Positions 16,101-24,142 of a DNA stretch of 26,214 nucleotides are shown piece after piece. The notes under the pieces are model-generated. The model worked only from the letters and a program-made list of their open reading frames with translations, searched no databases and was not told where the DNA came from. Location of the stretch: contig JAKSMY010000026.1 in NCBI GenBank assembly GCA_024400275.1, forward strand, positions 1-26,214, given 5' to 3'. The position numbers and the translations under genes are program-made. Numbering within the stretch: position 1 is the first letter of the stretch; each line of letters starts with the position of its first letter. The stretch comes from Paludibacteraceae bacterium (GTDB lineage Bacteria > Bacteroidota > Bacteroidia > Bacteroidales > Paludibacteraceae).

Positions 16101-17813
16101 TTAGGGTCTGCTTATTGTTGCGGTGTATGTTACATTAGGTCTATAGAAATCATCTACGTTTGTCTGGATTCCGCTGACGATGGCACTATTATTATCACCG
16201 GTGTTGATTCGTTCGTTTTTCGGTTGACCGGCTATAATAACTTCTTGTGGCAACTGAACGGCTTTTCTGTCATCATTCCAACTCAAGAAGTATTTGTTTT
16301 TTTCAGGACCGAAATAGTGGGTAATTTCTATGCCGTAGCGTTTGATGTCGTAAAATCGTGTACCGTCGTGTAAATTCTCAATGCGACGGAAATGCAGTAC
16401 GCACCATATATAAGGCAATTTGTTCTCGGTGTATTCCGTCCATAACGGACTCATATCGGTACAATGCAGAGTGGGCACTATTTGGAAATATCTTTCGTAT
16501 ATTCTCTCTTTTTCACCTTCTTCTTCGCGAGCTTGTTCGTTTTTATCCAAACTGAAAAAGTCTTCAATGTATCTGCCTATCAAATCTTCTTTGCACAAAT
16601 ATCCTTTCGTCCAGATATTCATGTCAGCGATAGCGGCATCCATTTGACCTGTCATAATTTCGGCTTCAGCACGACATAAGAGAGTTTCACCAGTAGTAAA
16701 CTCTCGGCGTAGCATACAAGGATGTCCTATACCGGCTACCTTATCCGTATATTCAAAATATTCTTCTCGTTTTGTTAGCCAAGCTCCATACGTTTGGTCA
16801 TAGTGCCATGTATTAAAACCAGGGAAACGTCCGGACCAGTTGGGACCGTCTCCATTGATGGTAAGGTCTAATGCCTCGCGGTTCAGTACATATCGAGCAT
16901 AAGTTGGCCAAAAAGCACGTGAGAAGACAGAGTAAGTGGTAGTTAGCATTAGATTGGCAGGGGAAGAAGCATCAAACCATGCATCACGCTCATTGTCTGC
17001 ATTTCCATATTCTTTTGCTGTTTTGGCATCCCACATCAGTGCCAACGGATCGCTTCCAAGTACCAAATTGGCATACTCAATGACTTTATCGTATTTCCTA
17101 ATGAACAAGTAGAAACGTGCAGCAAATGCGTAAGCAGCAGACTTGTTGAAATGATATTTAGGCACACTGTAATAGCCATCATCTACACCGTATGTTTCTA
17201 ATGCTGCCACTAAATCGGCTTCTATATTTTTATATACCTCAGCCACGGTACTACGGTCATATTGTGGACGAACCGTAGTTTCCACATCTTTCATATAGTG
17301 AATTCCTACATCTTGCTTGCTCAAGTTTTCGTCCCTATATGCTTTGCAGAACACATTAACCAAGATAAAGTGGTTGTAGGCGCGAATCATTAGGGCTTCT
17401 GCTCGCTCTGCGTTCAATTTCTCGCCGGTTTGGGATTCCACTTGATCAATTGCCTTGAGTGCATGGTTAGCCACTGCAATATTTTGATAGCAACACTGCC
17501 AAATCCAAAAGGGAGAATCTACGTTAGTGGAGGCCGTAATATCGGCAAAAGTGAAATACTGAGTGTACATCTGATCGATGGGCTCTAAATTTTGACATTT
17601 TCCGCTTCTGTCTGGGGAGTTGTTGTCCACCGCATTATCAGACATAGTTTCACCCAACGCTGCAATATTTGGCATAGCATATCCGGATACCAGTAGTAAC
17701 TGAATTTTCTTTCTGGAGTTTATATCGGCACGTAAATCCGGCTCTTTATCCAAGAACGTACATCCGGATAACAATATAATAATTCCCAATATGTAAATAA
17801 TACTTTTTTTCAT
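16101..17813 (-). CDS. SusD/RagB-family outer-membrane substrate-binding lipoprotein
   Basis: 570-residue lipoprotein (lipobox LLSGC, Cys18) acting as the surface lid and binder over a SusC channel. SusD-family features: the post-lipobox sequence FLDKEPD, alpha-helical TPR-like segments (ANHALKAID near residue 115, EALMIRAYNHFILVNVF, TVAEVYKNIEADLVAAL, NKSAAYAFAARFYLFIRKYDKVIEYANLVL), and a C-terminal half with the conserved FYDIKRYGIE segment. An AAGGAG lies 7 nt before the ATG. It follows susC by 19 nt. Substrate cannot be read from sequence; the neighbouring metallohydrolase and lack of glycoside hydrolases make peptide-type substrates, as for RagB, a reasonable guess. Confidence 0.92.
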   Translation of the reverse strand: MKKSIIYILGIIILLSGCTFLDKEPDLRADINSRKKIQLLLVSGYAMPNIAALGETMSDNAVDNNSPDRSGKCQNLEPIDQMYTQYFTFADITASTNVDSPFWIWQCCYQNIAVANHALKAIDQVESQTGEKLNAERAEALMIRAYNHFILVNVFCKAYRDENLSKQDVGIHYMKDVETTVRPQYDRSTVAEVYKNIEADLVAALETYGVDDGYYSVPKYHFNKSAAYAFAARFYLFIRKYDKVIEYANLVLGSDPLALMWDAKTAKEYGNADNERDAWFDASSPANLMLTTTYSVFSRAFWPTYARYVLNREALDLTINGDGPNWSGRFPGFNTWHYDQTYGAWLTKREEYFEYTDKVAGIGHPCMLRREFTTGETLLCRAEAEIMTGQMDAAIADMNIWTKGYLCKEDLIGRYIEDFFSLDKNEQAREEEGEKERIYERYFQIVPTLHCTDMSPLWTEYTENKLPYIWCVLHFRRIENLHDGTRFYDIKRYGIEITHYFGPEKNKYFLSWNDDRKAVQLPQEVIIAGQPKNERINTGDNNSAIVSGIQTNVDDFYRPNVTYTATISRP

Positions 17814-17820
17814 CTTTAAT

Positions 17821-17826
17821 CTCCTT
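17821..17826 (-). promoter_or_regulatory. Shine-Dalgarno AAGGAG of the SusD-like gene
   Basis: AAGGAG on the minus strand lies 7 nt before the ATG at 17813, inside the 19-nt gap after the SusC-like gene. It confirms that start and, like the GGAGG further down the operon, is stronger than is usual in this phylum. Confidence 0.55.
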
Positions 17827-17832
17827 ATGTCT

Positions 17833-20800
17833 TTAGAATCCGAGACGGAAAGTTAATGTAAATTGGCGAGGAATAGGTGAACTTACACCTCCGGTATTAT
17901 AATATTCAGGATCCTGTCCATTCAATTTTTTATCGGCATATAGCAGTGCCAAGTTCGTTCCACTTAATTTGGCAGAGAAACTGGATACGGCTTTTTGTCC
18001 TTCGAACCATTTTTTAGGGAAAGAGTATTCTATACTGATTTCTTTCAAGCGAATAAAATCACCTTTAGCGACACGTTGATCACTATAGTTATAAGCGGAA
18101 TAGGCGTATTGTAAACCCGGTATATCATACATTTGACGTTTGGAAGCAATGACAGGGATGTTGGTCTTGTTTTCATCGCCGGACACTGCCCAACGGTTTT
18201 TCATTTCTTTGGACGATGCTGTCAAATCATTGTATTGATTGGGATAAACAAAGCATAAGTCATTCAAGCGCAGTACGTTACCAAAGGAATACGTAAAGAA
18301 AATACCAATTTTCAAGTTCTTATATATTTGGAATGTATTGTTGAACGAACCAAAAACAGTAGGTTCCGTAGTTCCTTCATATTTCAAGAAATCCGTATTT
18401 TCAAAATCTTGCATCTTGATGTCTGAATAATTCTCTTTCGTATAACGTTTAGTATGCTCTTTATCAGCCCAAAAAGTTGGCAGACCATCTTCGTCCAATC
18501 CGGCAAAAGGAATTGAGAACAAGGCACCAATCGGATAACCCTCTTTACGGCCGTAACTACATAGTTTTTGGATATTGTCAACGGATTGCAGGTTGGTAAT
18601 TTTGTTGGTCGTGTGTGAGAAAATAAGGTCTGTCGTCCAACGGAAATTGGGCTTATCAATATTGACGGTCGAAATGGTAAGTTCTTGACCGGAGGATTTC
18701 ATATTGGCATAGTTGGCTAATTTACGAATTTCACCGCCCACACCGGTAGTCTGCATATATCCGATCAAGTCATAGTTGTTACGAATATAATAATCGAATT
18801 CAAAATTCAATCGGTTTTTGAAGAATCCCAAACTGGTACCGATATTGAATTCATGCTTTTTTTCATAGGTCAGTTCTGAATTCTCCAAAGCAGCTAATTC
18901 AATTCCGGTTTCCTTAACTGCTGTTTGGAAACGCCACGGGGTATAAGCTTGGAATACCGCCAATGAATTGGTAGCCGGTCCACGGTCGGCTGTCAATGAA
19001 TAGCTGGCTTTCAAGTTGGCATAACTCCACCAGTCTTGGAAAGTGGGCTGCCACCATCTTTCGTTGCTGGCTGTCCATGCTCCACTGACATTCCATGTGG
19101 GTAACCAACGGCTCTTGCTGGATTTACCTAATTGGTTTGAACCTTCATAACGGAATGTACCGGTTACAGAGTAACGGCTTTGGTAGTTGTACGATGCCAT
19201 TGCAAAGAAAGCCACATTGCGATAGAATTCATATTCGTTGGTATAATAATCTGTTCCCTCTTCTGCACCTTGTTTGAACATTCTGTAGTCATAGTACGGT
19301 ATTCCTCCATTATTATATTGGTAACCCCATCCACGGAACCATGTCTCTTGTCTGTCGTAACGGTTAATCTCCGCACCGGCGAATATATCTATAAGGTGGT
19401 CATCTCCCTCTTCTCCACCACCTCCGTTGGCAAAACCGCGACGATACTGCACGGAACCACGGAAATCTACTTGCAGCAACTTACGATTATCGGTAGTAAA
19501 GATACCTCCTTCCGGCAAAACACTTTCCTTGACGGCATTCTTGACATCAGGATCGGCATATAGGTATTCGTTCTCATCACGAATCAAGTCACTCTCATTC
19601 TCAAATATACCTGCTCGATAGGCACGGGCTTGGTTGGAGTTCTCGGTTACTTTGTGCTCTTGCAAAGTTGAACTATAGCGAATGGCTCCTAACGCTTTAA
19701 ATTCCAAACCTTTAATAGGCTTGTATGTTAATTCACCCTGAAACTTAATGTCAGCCACAGTTGCCTCAATGTAGTTCTCGTTTAATTCGTCAAAGATATT
19801 GAAACCACAGTAGTTTCTGCGATAGGTAACTTTTGGGTCTAGAGCACGCGACGTATTCATGGAATAAGAGAAGGGGTTAATGTCGAATTCACGGCTTACG
19901 ACACCGGTTACGGCATCTACATCACGGTTGTTGGTTCCCGGAGCCTCTTGTTTACGATAACTGCCGTTGGTGTTGATTCCCAACGTTAATTTTTGTTTGC
20001 TCTCTTTGGGTAATAAATCAAAGTTGGCTTTGCAACTGGCGGTATAACGTTGAACGGAACTCTTTTTATACCACCCCGGATCGTACATAGCCGACAATGA
20101 AGCATACACATTAGCACGGTCTGTACCCATAGAATAACTAACCGAATGGTTCATCATCACGTTGGTGTTGAATAGTTGGTCAAACCAATCCGTATTGCGG
20201 TATTCGGCCTCGCGTAAATAGGCATTTCGTGCGTTCAGCGTATTTACCACGGCAAATTGGTCGGAGGCTTCATCGTAGGTCTTAATCAAATCGAACATTT
20301 TTCCATAAACACCGGTATTTTTTGCGGTGTTGAGAGATGAGGCTTCCAACCATCCTTTTTCGGATAATTCCTGGTAAATACCCATTTGCTCCTGCGAGGT
20401 GCAAATGTTGTAGTCGTCGTACGAGGGTTTCAAACGCATAGTCAGTTCGCCTGTATAGTTGAGGTGAGTTTGACCGGCTTTACCCTTTTTGGTCGTTACT
20501 ACAATCACGCCCGCCATCGCGCGCGCACCATATATGGAGGTGGCAGATCCGTCTTTCAATATCTGGAAACTTTCTATATCATCAGCATTAATTCCTGCAA
20601 TGGCACTTGCAATCAATGTAGAAGCATCACCGCTGGACAGGTCATTAGCGTCCAAGTTGACATTGTCTTCCAAAATGACACCATCTACTACCCACAACGG
20701 TTTAGATGTACCGTAAATGGATGTTGCACCACGGACACGAATCTTAGGAGCTGTACCAAAGGTACCACTCACATTTTGTACGCTTACACCGGCTGCACGT

Positions 20801-21222
20801 CCTTCCAACGAACGGGATACATCGGCAACACCGTCCAATTTGCTCTTATCGGCATCTACTTTTGTGGCAGCACCTGTGAACATACGTTTGTCTTGCGCCA
20901 CCATACCGGTTACCACCACGTCTTCCAATTGTGTGCTTTCGCTTTGCAAGGTAAGCTTAACAACCGGCTTAACGGGCACTGTTTCTGTTTTGAAACCGAT
21001 ATAAGAGATAACTAAATGTTTAACGCCCGCGGGAACCATCAATTCAAAGTTTCCGTCAAAATCTGTTACTGTACCTACAGTCGTCCCCTCGGCTATTACA
21101 TTGGCTCCAATGGCTCCTTGTCCCGAATCTTCCAATATAGTTCCTGTAACCTTGGTCTGTGCCAGTAAAGGCATTGCAGACAAGAGCAGACCGACTAAAA
21201 ATACGTAAAATTTGTTTTTCAT
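17833..21222 (-). CDS. SusC/RagA-family TonB-dependent outer-membrane transporter
   Basis: 1129-residue outer-membrane channel importing a ligand captured by its SusD partner, energised by TonB. Order of parts: signal peptide MKNKFYVFLVGLLLSAMPLLA; carboxypeptidase-regulatory-like domain (about 24-100; KVTGTILEDSG, GTVTDFDGNFEL, ISYIGFKTE); a TonB-box-like LEDVVVTG; plug domain (SLEGRAAGVSVQNVSG, RIRGATS-like RVRGATSIYG, PLWVVDG, SFQILKDGSATSIYGARAMAGVIVVTTKKG); then the long beta-barrel ending in FTLTFRLGF with terminal Phe. I chose the ATG at 21222 because the upstream in-frame ATG (21240) would spoil the signal peptide. It is first in the operon, about 55 nt downstream of a strong promoter. 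No sigma/anti-sigma pair or hybrid two-component gene is nearby, so regulation is not evident. Confidence 0.95.
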   Translation of the reverse strand: MKNKFYVFLVGLLLSAMPLLAQTKVTGTILEDSGQGAIGANVIAEGTTVGTVTDFDGNFELMVPAGVKHLVISYIGFKTETVPVKPVVKLTLQSESTQLEDVVVTGMVAQDKRMFTGAATKVDADKSKLDGVADVSRSLEGRAAGVSVQNVSGTFGTAPKIRVRGATSIYGTSKPLWVVDGVILEDNVNLDANDLSSGDASTLIASAIAGINADDIESFQILKDGSATSIYGARAMAGVIVVTTKKGKAGQTHLNYTGELTMRLKPSYDDYNICTSQEQMGIYQELSEKGWLEASSLNTAKNTGVYGKMFDLIKTYDEASDQFAVVNTLNARNAYLREAEYRNTDWFDQLFNTNVMMNHSVSYSMGTDRANVYASLSAMYDPGWYKKSSVQRYTASCKANFDLLPKESKQKLTLGINTNGSYRKQEAPGTNNRDVDAVTGVVSREFDINPFSYSMNTSRALDPKVTYRRNYCGFNIFDELNENYIEATVADIKFQGELTYKPIKGLEFKALGAIRYSSTLQEHKVTENSNQARAYRAGIFENESDLIRDENEYLYADPDVKNAVKESVLPEGGIFTTDNRKLLQVDFRGSVQYRRGFANGGGGEEGDDHLIDIFAGAEINRYDRQETWFRGWGYQYNNGGIPYYDYRMFKQGAEEGTDYYTNEYEFYRNVAFFAMASYNYQSRYSVTGTFRYEGSNQLGKSSKSRWLPTWNVSGAWTASNERWWQPTFQDWWSYANLKASYSLTADRGPATNSLAVFQAYTPWRFQTAVKETGIELAALENSELTYEKKHEFNIGTSLGFFKNRLNFEFDYYIRNNYDLIGYMQTTGVGGEIRKLANYANMKSSGQELTISTVNIDKPNFRWTTDLIFSHTTNKITNLQSVDNIQKLCSYGRKEGYPIGALFSIPFAGLDEDGLPTFWADKEHTKRYTKENYSDIKMQDFENTDFLKYEGTTEPTVFGSFNNTFQIYKNLKIGIFFTYSFGNVLRLNDLCFVYPNQYNDLTASSKEMKNRWAVSGDENKTNIPVIASKRQMYDIPGLQYAYSAYNYSDQRVAKGDFIRLKEISIEYSFPKKWFEGQKAVSSFSAKLSGTNLALLYADKKLNGQDPEYYNTGGVSSPIPRQFTLTFRLGF

Positions 21223-21282
21223 ATACTTTAATATAGTCATTTATCAAGTTCGTTTTATCGCATATGTGGCGAAAATAGCATG

Positions 21283-21314
21283 CAAAGGTACAACAAAAAA
21301 TTGACATATCCAAA
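21283..21314 (-). promoter_or_regulatory. Promoter of the susC operon (TTTG-N20-TACCTTTG)
   Basis: On the minus strand TTTG (21314-21311) and TACCTTTG (21290-21283) are separated by exactly 20 nt, a full match to the Bacteroidetes housekeeping promoter. Transcription should start a few bases beyond 21283, leaving a leader of roughly 55 nt before the SusC ATG. The whole segment is very similar to the tRNA-Leu and lpxH promoters in this window. Confidence 0.85.
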
Positions 21315-21316
21315 TA

Positions 21317-21339
21317 AAAAAGCAGAAAAAATGCTTTTT
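21317..21339 (-). terminator. Candidate terminator between the M16 gene and susC
   Basis: AAAAAGCA and TGCTTTTT form an 8-bp stem with a 7-nt loop; read on the minus strand the stem ends in a T-run (TTTTTTATTTG). Only three G/C pairs make it weak. It would end transcription of the M16 peptidase gene right at the -33 box of the susC promoter, whose upstream T-tract is the same bases. Confidence 0.4.
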
Positions 21340-21342
21340 CCG

Positions 21343-21374
21343 CTAATTTTATGTATTTTTGTAATAAAAATTAG
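21343..21374. repeat. Inverted repeat CTAATTTT...AAAATTAG, possible second terminator
   Basis: CTAATTTT (21343-21350) is matched perfectly by AAAATTAG (21367-21374) across a 16-nt A/T-rich spacer. It lies 15 nt beyond the M16 stop on the minus strand. It is A/T-rich and could be a weak terminator arm or chance. Confidence 0.3.
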
Positions 21375-21389
21375 ATTTTTTGTTACATT

Positions 21390-22694
21390 TTATTCGTATG
21401 AAAGAACAGAAATGTTGTTTTCGTTAAATATCTCTTGGGCTACTTCGAATAGTTGATTGGAAGTTAATTGGGCTATTTTTGCAAAGGTTTCTTCCCAAGT
21501 GGGTGCACTGTCGTGATACAACATCAGTTTGGCCATTGCCAATACGGAGTTTTCCTGATTTTCTGCAGAAATGGCCATTTGTCCATATAGTTGCTGTATG
21601 GCTTGACGCATTTGTTTGGCACTCAAGGCTTTTTCCCGTAGTTGTTGCAATTGTTGCTTGATAAGATGAATACATTTGTCTTTGTCTTTGGCATCGGAGG
21701 CAAAATAGATGCTCCAGTAGCCTGTGTCGCTGAGAGGAGTATATTGTGATTCGATGGTATAGACCAATCCCTTTTGCTCTCTTAAACACATGTTGAGTCT
21801 TGAACACATACTTCCTCCACCTAATATATTATTTAATAGGTATAGGGCTAATTGTTTCTCGTGACCGATAGGATAGGCGCGTCCTCCCAACATCACATGG
21901 ACTTGATGTGTATGTTTTTTGTAGGTGCTGATCATCGGACGAAAGTCAGCCAGTTGGACACACCTCGTGGGTATATCAGAATGGCTGACCATATTGCCGA
22001 ACAATTTTTCCACTTCCTGAATAACGGATTGCGGTGTAATAGCACCCTGTGCAAACACCACTATGCGTTCAGGTTGGTAAGTGCGTTGCATAAAATTGAT
22101 AGCTGTCTCGCGTTTTTTTGAAATGGAACGTACACTTTTCTTTGTGCCTAATACGGGGGCTGCCAAAGGATGTCCGTCAAAAATAAGACTCTCAAAATCG
22201 TCATAAATCAATTCGCTGGGGCTATCTTTGTAACTGTCTATTTCGTCCAAGATAACTTCCACTTCCTTGTCGGTCTCTTTTTTGGGCAGTGTGGGGTGGA
22301 GGACCATATCAGAAAGTAATTGCAATGTTTTTCGCCAATGCTTTTTTTGTGTAGCGGCGTAAAAAGTGGTCTCTTCCTTTGTTGTGTAGGCATTTATTTC
22401 TCCTCCGGCACCCTCTATGCGATCAATGATATCTTTGGCTGAAAGAAACGTGATTTTCTCGAGACTTTCCCGACGGTCGACCGACGGTCGAATTAGGCGT
22501 GATGCTGACGTCGCTATATGTTGGCACCCCTTAAAAACGCAGTGCTCTATGTAATGAGCCAAGCCGCTTTCGCCGGCTTGCTCATCGCGGGTGCCGACCC
22601 CTATCATAATGCCTACATAAGCCACTTCGGAGATGCTCTTTCTGACTACGATTCTCACTCCGTTGGGTAATTTTTTATAAAAAGTATCGTTCAT
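21390..22694 (-). CDS. M16-family zinc peptidase (pitrilysin/processing-peptidase type) with an in-frame insertion
   Basis: 434-residue single-unit M16 peptidase. The inverted zinc motif HYIEH is at 47-51 (H47, E50, H51), preceded by GESGLAHY; the third ligand is probably E151 in VILDEI. GGEINAYTTKEET lies at 98-109 and the C-terminal M16 half shows LNNILGGGSMCSRL and LREQKGLVYTIES. In E. coli pitrilysin the second His and the Glu ligand are 77 residues apart; here they are 100 apart. The extra 23-24 residues lie between FKG (54-56) and SAKDIIDRIE, encoded by an odd repeat-containing DNA segment. I chose the ATG at 22694 (MNDTFYKKLPNGVRIV); upstream frame runs into the tRNA promoter. No signal peptide is visible. 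Substrate unknown; single-domain M16 proteins often act as dimers. Confidence 0.92.
   Translation of the reverse strand: MNDTFYKKLPNGVRIVVRKSISEVAYVGIMIGVGTRDEQAGESGLAHYIEHCVFKGCQHIATSASRLIRPSVDRRESLEKITFLSAKDIIDRIEGAGGEINAYTTKEETTFYAATQKKHWRKTLQLLSDMVLHPTLPKKETDKEVEVILDEIDSYKDSPSELIYDDFESLIFDGHPLAAPVLGTKKSVRSISKKRETAINFMQRTYQPERIVVFAQGAITPQSVIQEVEKLFGNMVSHSDIPTRCVQLADFRPMISTYKKHTHQVHVMLGGRAYPIGHEKQLALYLLNNILGGGSMCSRLNMCLREQKGLVYTIESQYTPLSDTGYWSIYFASDAKDKDKCIHLIKQQLQQLREKALSAKQMRQAIQQLYGQMAISAENQENSVLAMAKLMLYHDSAPTWEETFAKIAQLTSNQLFEVAQEIFNENNISVLSYE
22445..22520 (-). repeat. In-frame insertion with 11-bp tandem repeat and palindromes inside the M16 gene
   Basis: This segment encodes about residues 59-83, which are extra relative to the family spacing. 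It contains CGACGGTCGA twice in tandem (22471-22480 and 22482-22491, period 11), the palindrome GGTCGACC spanning the junction (22475-22482) and a second palindrome TCTCGAGA (22457-22464). The core (about 22466-22520) looks richer in CG dinucleotides than the flanks. The exact ends are uncertain by several codons. Confidence 0.6.
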
Positions 22695-22695
22695 A

Positions 22696-22727
22696 TTTGC
22701 ATATTTCAATTTTTTGTTGTACCTTTG
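22696..22727 (+). promoter_or_regulatory. Promoter of tRNA-Leu (TTTG-N20-TACCTTTG)
   Basis: TTTG (22696-22699) and TACCTTTG (22720-22727) are 20 nt apart on the plus strand, a full consensus promoter, 14 nt before the tRNA. Its -33 box starts 1 nt from the divergent M16 start codon. Thirty-four of 36 bases (22694-22729) match the susC promoter segment on the opposite strand. Confidence 0.88.
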
Positions 22728-22741
22728 CAGTCTCAAACGAA

Positions 22742-22821
22742 GCGGCATTGGCGGAATTGGTAGACGCGCCAGACTTAGGATCTGGTTCTCACGAGTGTAG
22801 GTTCGAGTCCTATATGCCGCA
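22742..22821 (+). tRNA. tRNA-Leu, anticodon UAG
   Basis: Type II (long variable arm) cloverleaf read by eye. Acceptor arms GCGGCAT (22742-22748) and ATGCCGC (ending 22820) pair perfectly; discriminator A is 22821. The D arm carries GGTAGAC; the anticodon stem is CCAGA/TCTGG with loop CTTAGGA, giving anticodon TAG (decodes CUA and other CUN codons). The variable arm has a CTC/GAG stem, and the T arm is GTAGG-TTCGAGT-CCTAT. CCA is not encoded (next bases CAA), so it must be added enzymatically. A protein gene starts 5 nt after the tRNA. Confidence 0.95.
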
Positions 22822-22826
22822 CAACT

Positions 22827-23339
22827 ATGAAAAAACTATTTCCAATTATTATTGCTGTTGCATTCGGTATGACGGCTTGTGATTCCAAGCCTTCGCAATA
22901 TACGCCGTATATCAGTTTGTCTTATTTTTACCTTAATCCGATTTTTGATAATGGAAAGATTATCAGTGCGGAGGACACTCTTAACGTACACACGGTGGAC
23001 GGTTTGTTGGTCCTGGATACTATCACAATGCAAGATACGGTTGTTTTTGCTGCAGGTTATGGCTCGATAGGTAATGACTTGGTCTCTGCACGAGTTATGT
23101 TTGATACAACACAAGTGAATATGCGCGCCAGTTTATCGGAAGATATAACTAAGATACTGCTTCCCATTTCGGATATTCGCAATTTGCAGTTGTTTATCAA
23201 TCCGGGGTATCTCTACGTGTCTATTCCGCTTGGCTACAGACCTTTGCAGCAGGGTACACATCGTATGCAATTTGTGGTTGAGTCGGATTCGCAGTTTTCA
23301 CCTCGGAGTGTAACATATTTTCAGCCGGTCAAAGAATAG
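22827..23339 (+). CDS. Small lipoprotein of unknown function, transcribed behind tRNA-Leu
   Basis: 170 residues starting MKKLFPIIIAVAFGMTAC, a clear lipoprotein signal with lipobox MTAC (Cys18) followed by DSKPS. The mature part is about 150 residues with many beta-prone stretches (VDGLLVLDTITMQDTVVFAAGYG) and no recognised motif. The ATG is 5 nt past the tRNA-Leu 3' end; no separate promoter fits, so the mRNA should come from the tRNA promoter and, after tRNA 3' processing, be left with almost no leader. The lipobox-bearing signal fixes this start. It is convergent with mazG, 11 nt between stops, with no hairpin in between. Anchoring site (inner or outer membrane) is unknown. Confidence 0.8.
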   Translation: MKKLFPIIIAVAFGMTACDSKPSQYTPYISLSYFYLNPIFDNGKIISAEDTLNVHTVDGLLVLDTITMQDTVVFAAGYGSIGNDLVSARVMFDTTQVNMRASLSEDITKILLPISDIRNLQLFINPGYLYVSIPLGYRPLQQGTHRMQFVVESDSQFSPRSVTYFQPVKE

Positions 23340-23350
23340 ACGGAATAGTT

Positions 23351-24130
23351 TTACCTTTTCTTCGCTTCTTGCCACAACTCTTCCATTTCGTTTAGAGTCA
23401 TGTCTTTTAATGACCGACCCTGTTCGGCTGCTTTTTGTTCAATGTATTCAAAACGTTTGATAAACTTTTGATTAGTCATTTCCAATGCGTTGTCGGGCTT
23501 GATTTTATACAATCGGGCTGCGTTAATGAGGGCAAATATCAAATCCCCAAATTCGGCAGCCATCTTGTCTGAATCCATATTGTTGACTTCCGCTTCAAAT
23601 TCACCAATCTCTTCTTTTACCTTGTTCCACACATCTTCTTTCTTTTCCCAATCAAAACCCACATTCGCCACTTTATCTTGAATACGGTAGGCCTTGATAA
23701 GGCTTGGTAAACTATCGCTAATGCCGCTTAATACAGTTTTGTTGCCGCCCTTTTCTTTCAACTTGACCTGTTCCCATAATTTGCTTACTTCTTCCGCATT
23801 TTGGGCTGCTACATCACCATAAACATGCGGATGACGGAAGATGAGTTTCTCGCATAGGTGGTTGCAAACATCTGCCATGTCAAAATCTCCCGTCTCGCTG
23901 CCCATCTTGGCGTAGAAAACGACGTGTAATAATACGTCGCCTAATTCTTTACTTATTTCTGTCATGTCTTTGCGAATGATGGCAGTAGCCAACTCGTTGG
24001 CTTCTTCCACAGTGTTCTGTCGCAAACTCTCAAATGTCTGTTTCTTATCCCACGGACATTTTTCGCGTAACTCGTCCATAATGGTTAATAGACGGTCAAA
24101 GGCCTTCAGTTGTTCTTCTCGTGTATGCAT
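23351..24130 (-). CDS. mazG: MazG, nucleoside triphosphate pyrophosphohydrolase
   Basis: Cytoplasmic enzyme hydrolysing NTPs to NMP and pyrophosphate, a housecleaning function. Two MazG domains are visible. The first starts with the diagnostic REKCPWDKKQTFESL (about 22-36) and holds the metal-binding EEANE (42-46) and ELGD (62-65). The second holds GFDW, KEEIGEFEAE and EFGDLIFALIN, again the ExxE...ExxD arrangement. Length (259) is normal for the full two-domain form. It lies 12 nt after lpxH on the same strand, so the two are probably one transcript from the lpxH promoter. Its name does not imply a MazEF toxin system; none is present. Confidence 0.95.
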   Translation of the reverse strand: MHTREEQLKAFDRLLTIMDELREKCPWDKKQTFESLRQNTVEEANELATAIIRKDMTEISKELGDVLLHVVFYAKMGSETGDFDMADVCNHLCEKLIFRHPHVYGDVAAQNAEEVSKLWEQVKLKEKGGNKTVLSGISDSLPSLIKAYRIQDKVANVGFDWEKKEDVWNKVKEEIGEFEAEVNNMDSDKMAAEFGDLIFALINAARLYKIKPDNALEMTNQKFIKRFEYIEQKAAEQGRSLKDMTLNEMEELWQEAKKR

Positions 24131-24142
24131 GGCTCTTGTCTC

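Noticed and set aside
20386..21015. Open reading frame of 209 codons on the plus strand
   Set aside because: Antisense to the conserved plug region of the SusC-like gene; its sequence is Cys/Thr-rich and resembles no protein family.
21354..21361. TATTTTTG as a plus-strand -7 promoter box
   Set aside because: It matches TAnnTTTG but in a run of T, and no plus-strand gene follows it before 22742.
22697..22882. Open reading frame of 61 codons spanning the tRNA
   Set aside because: It runs through the tRNA promoter, the tRNA-Leu and the start of the lipoprotein gene in a different frame; it is not a gene.
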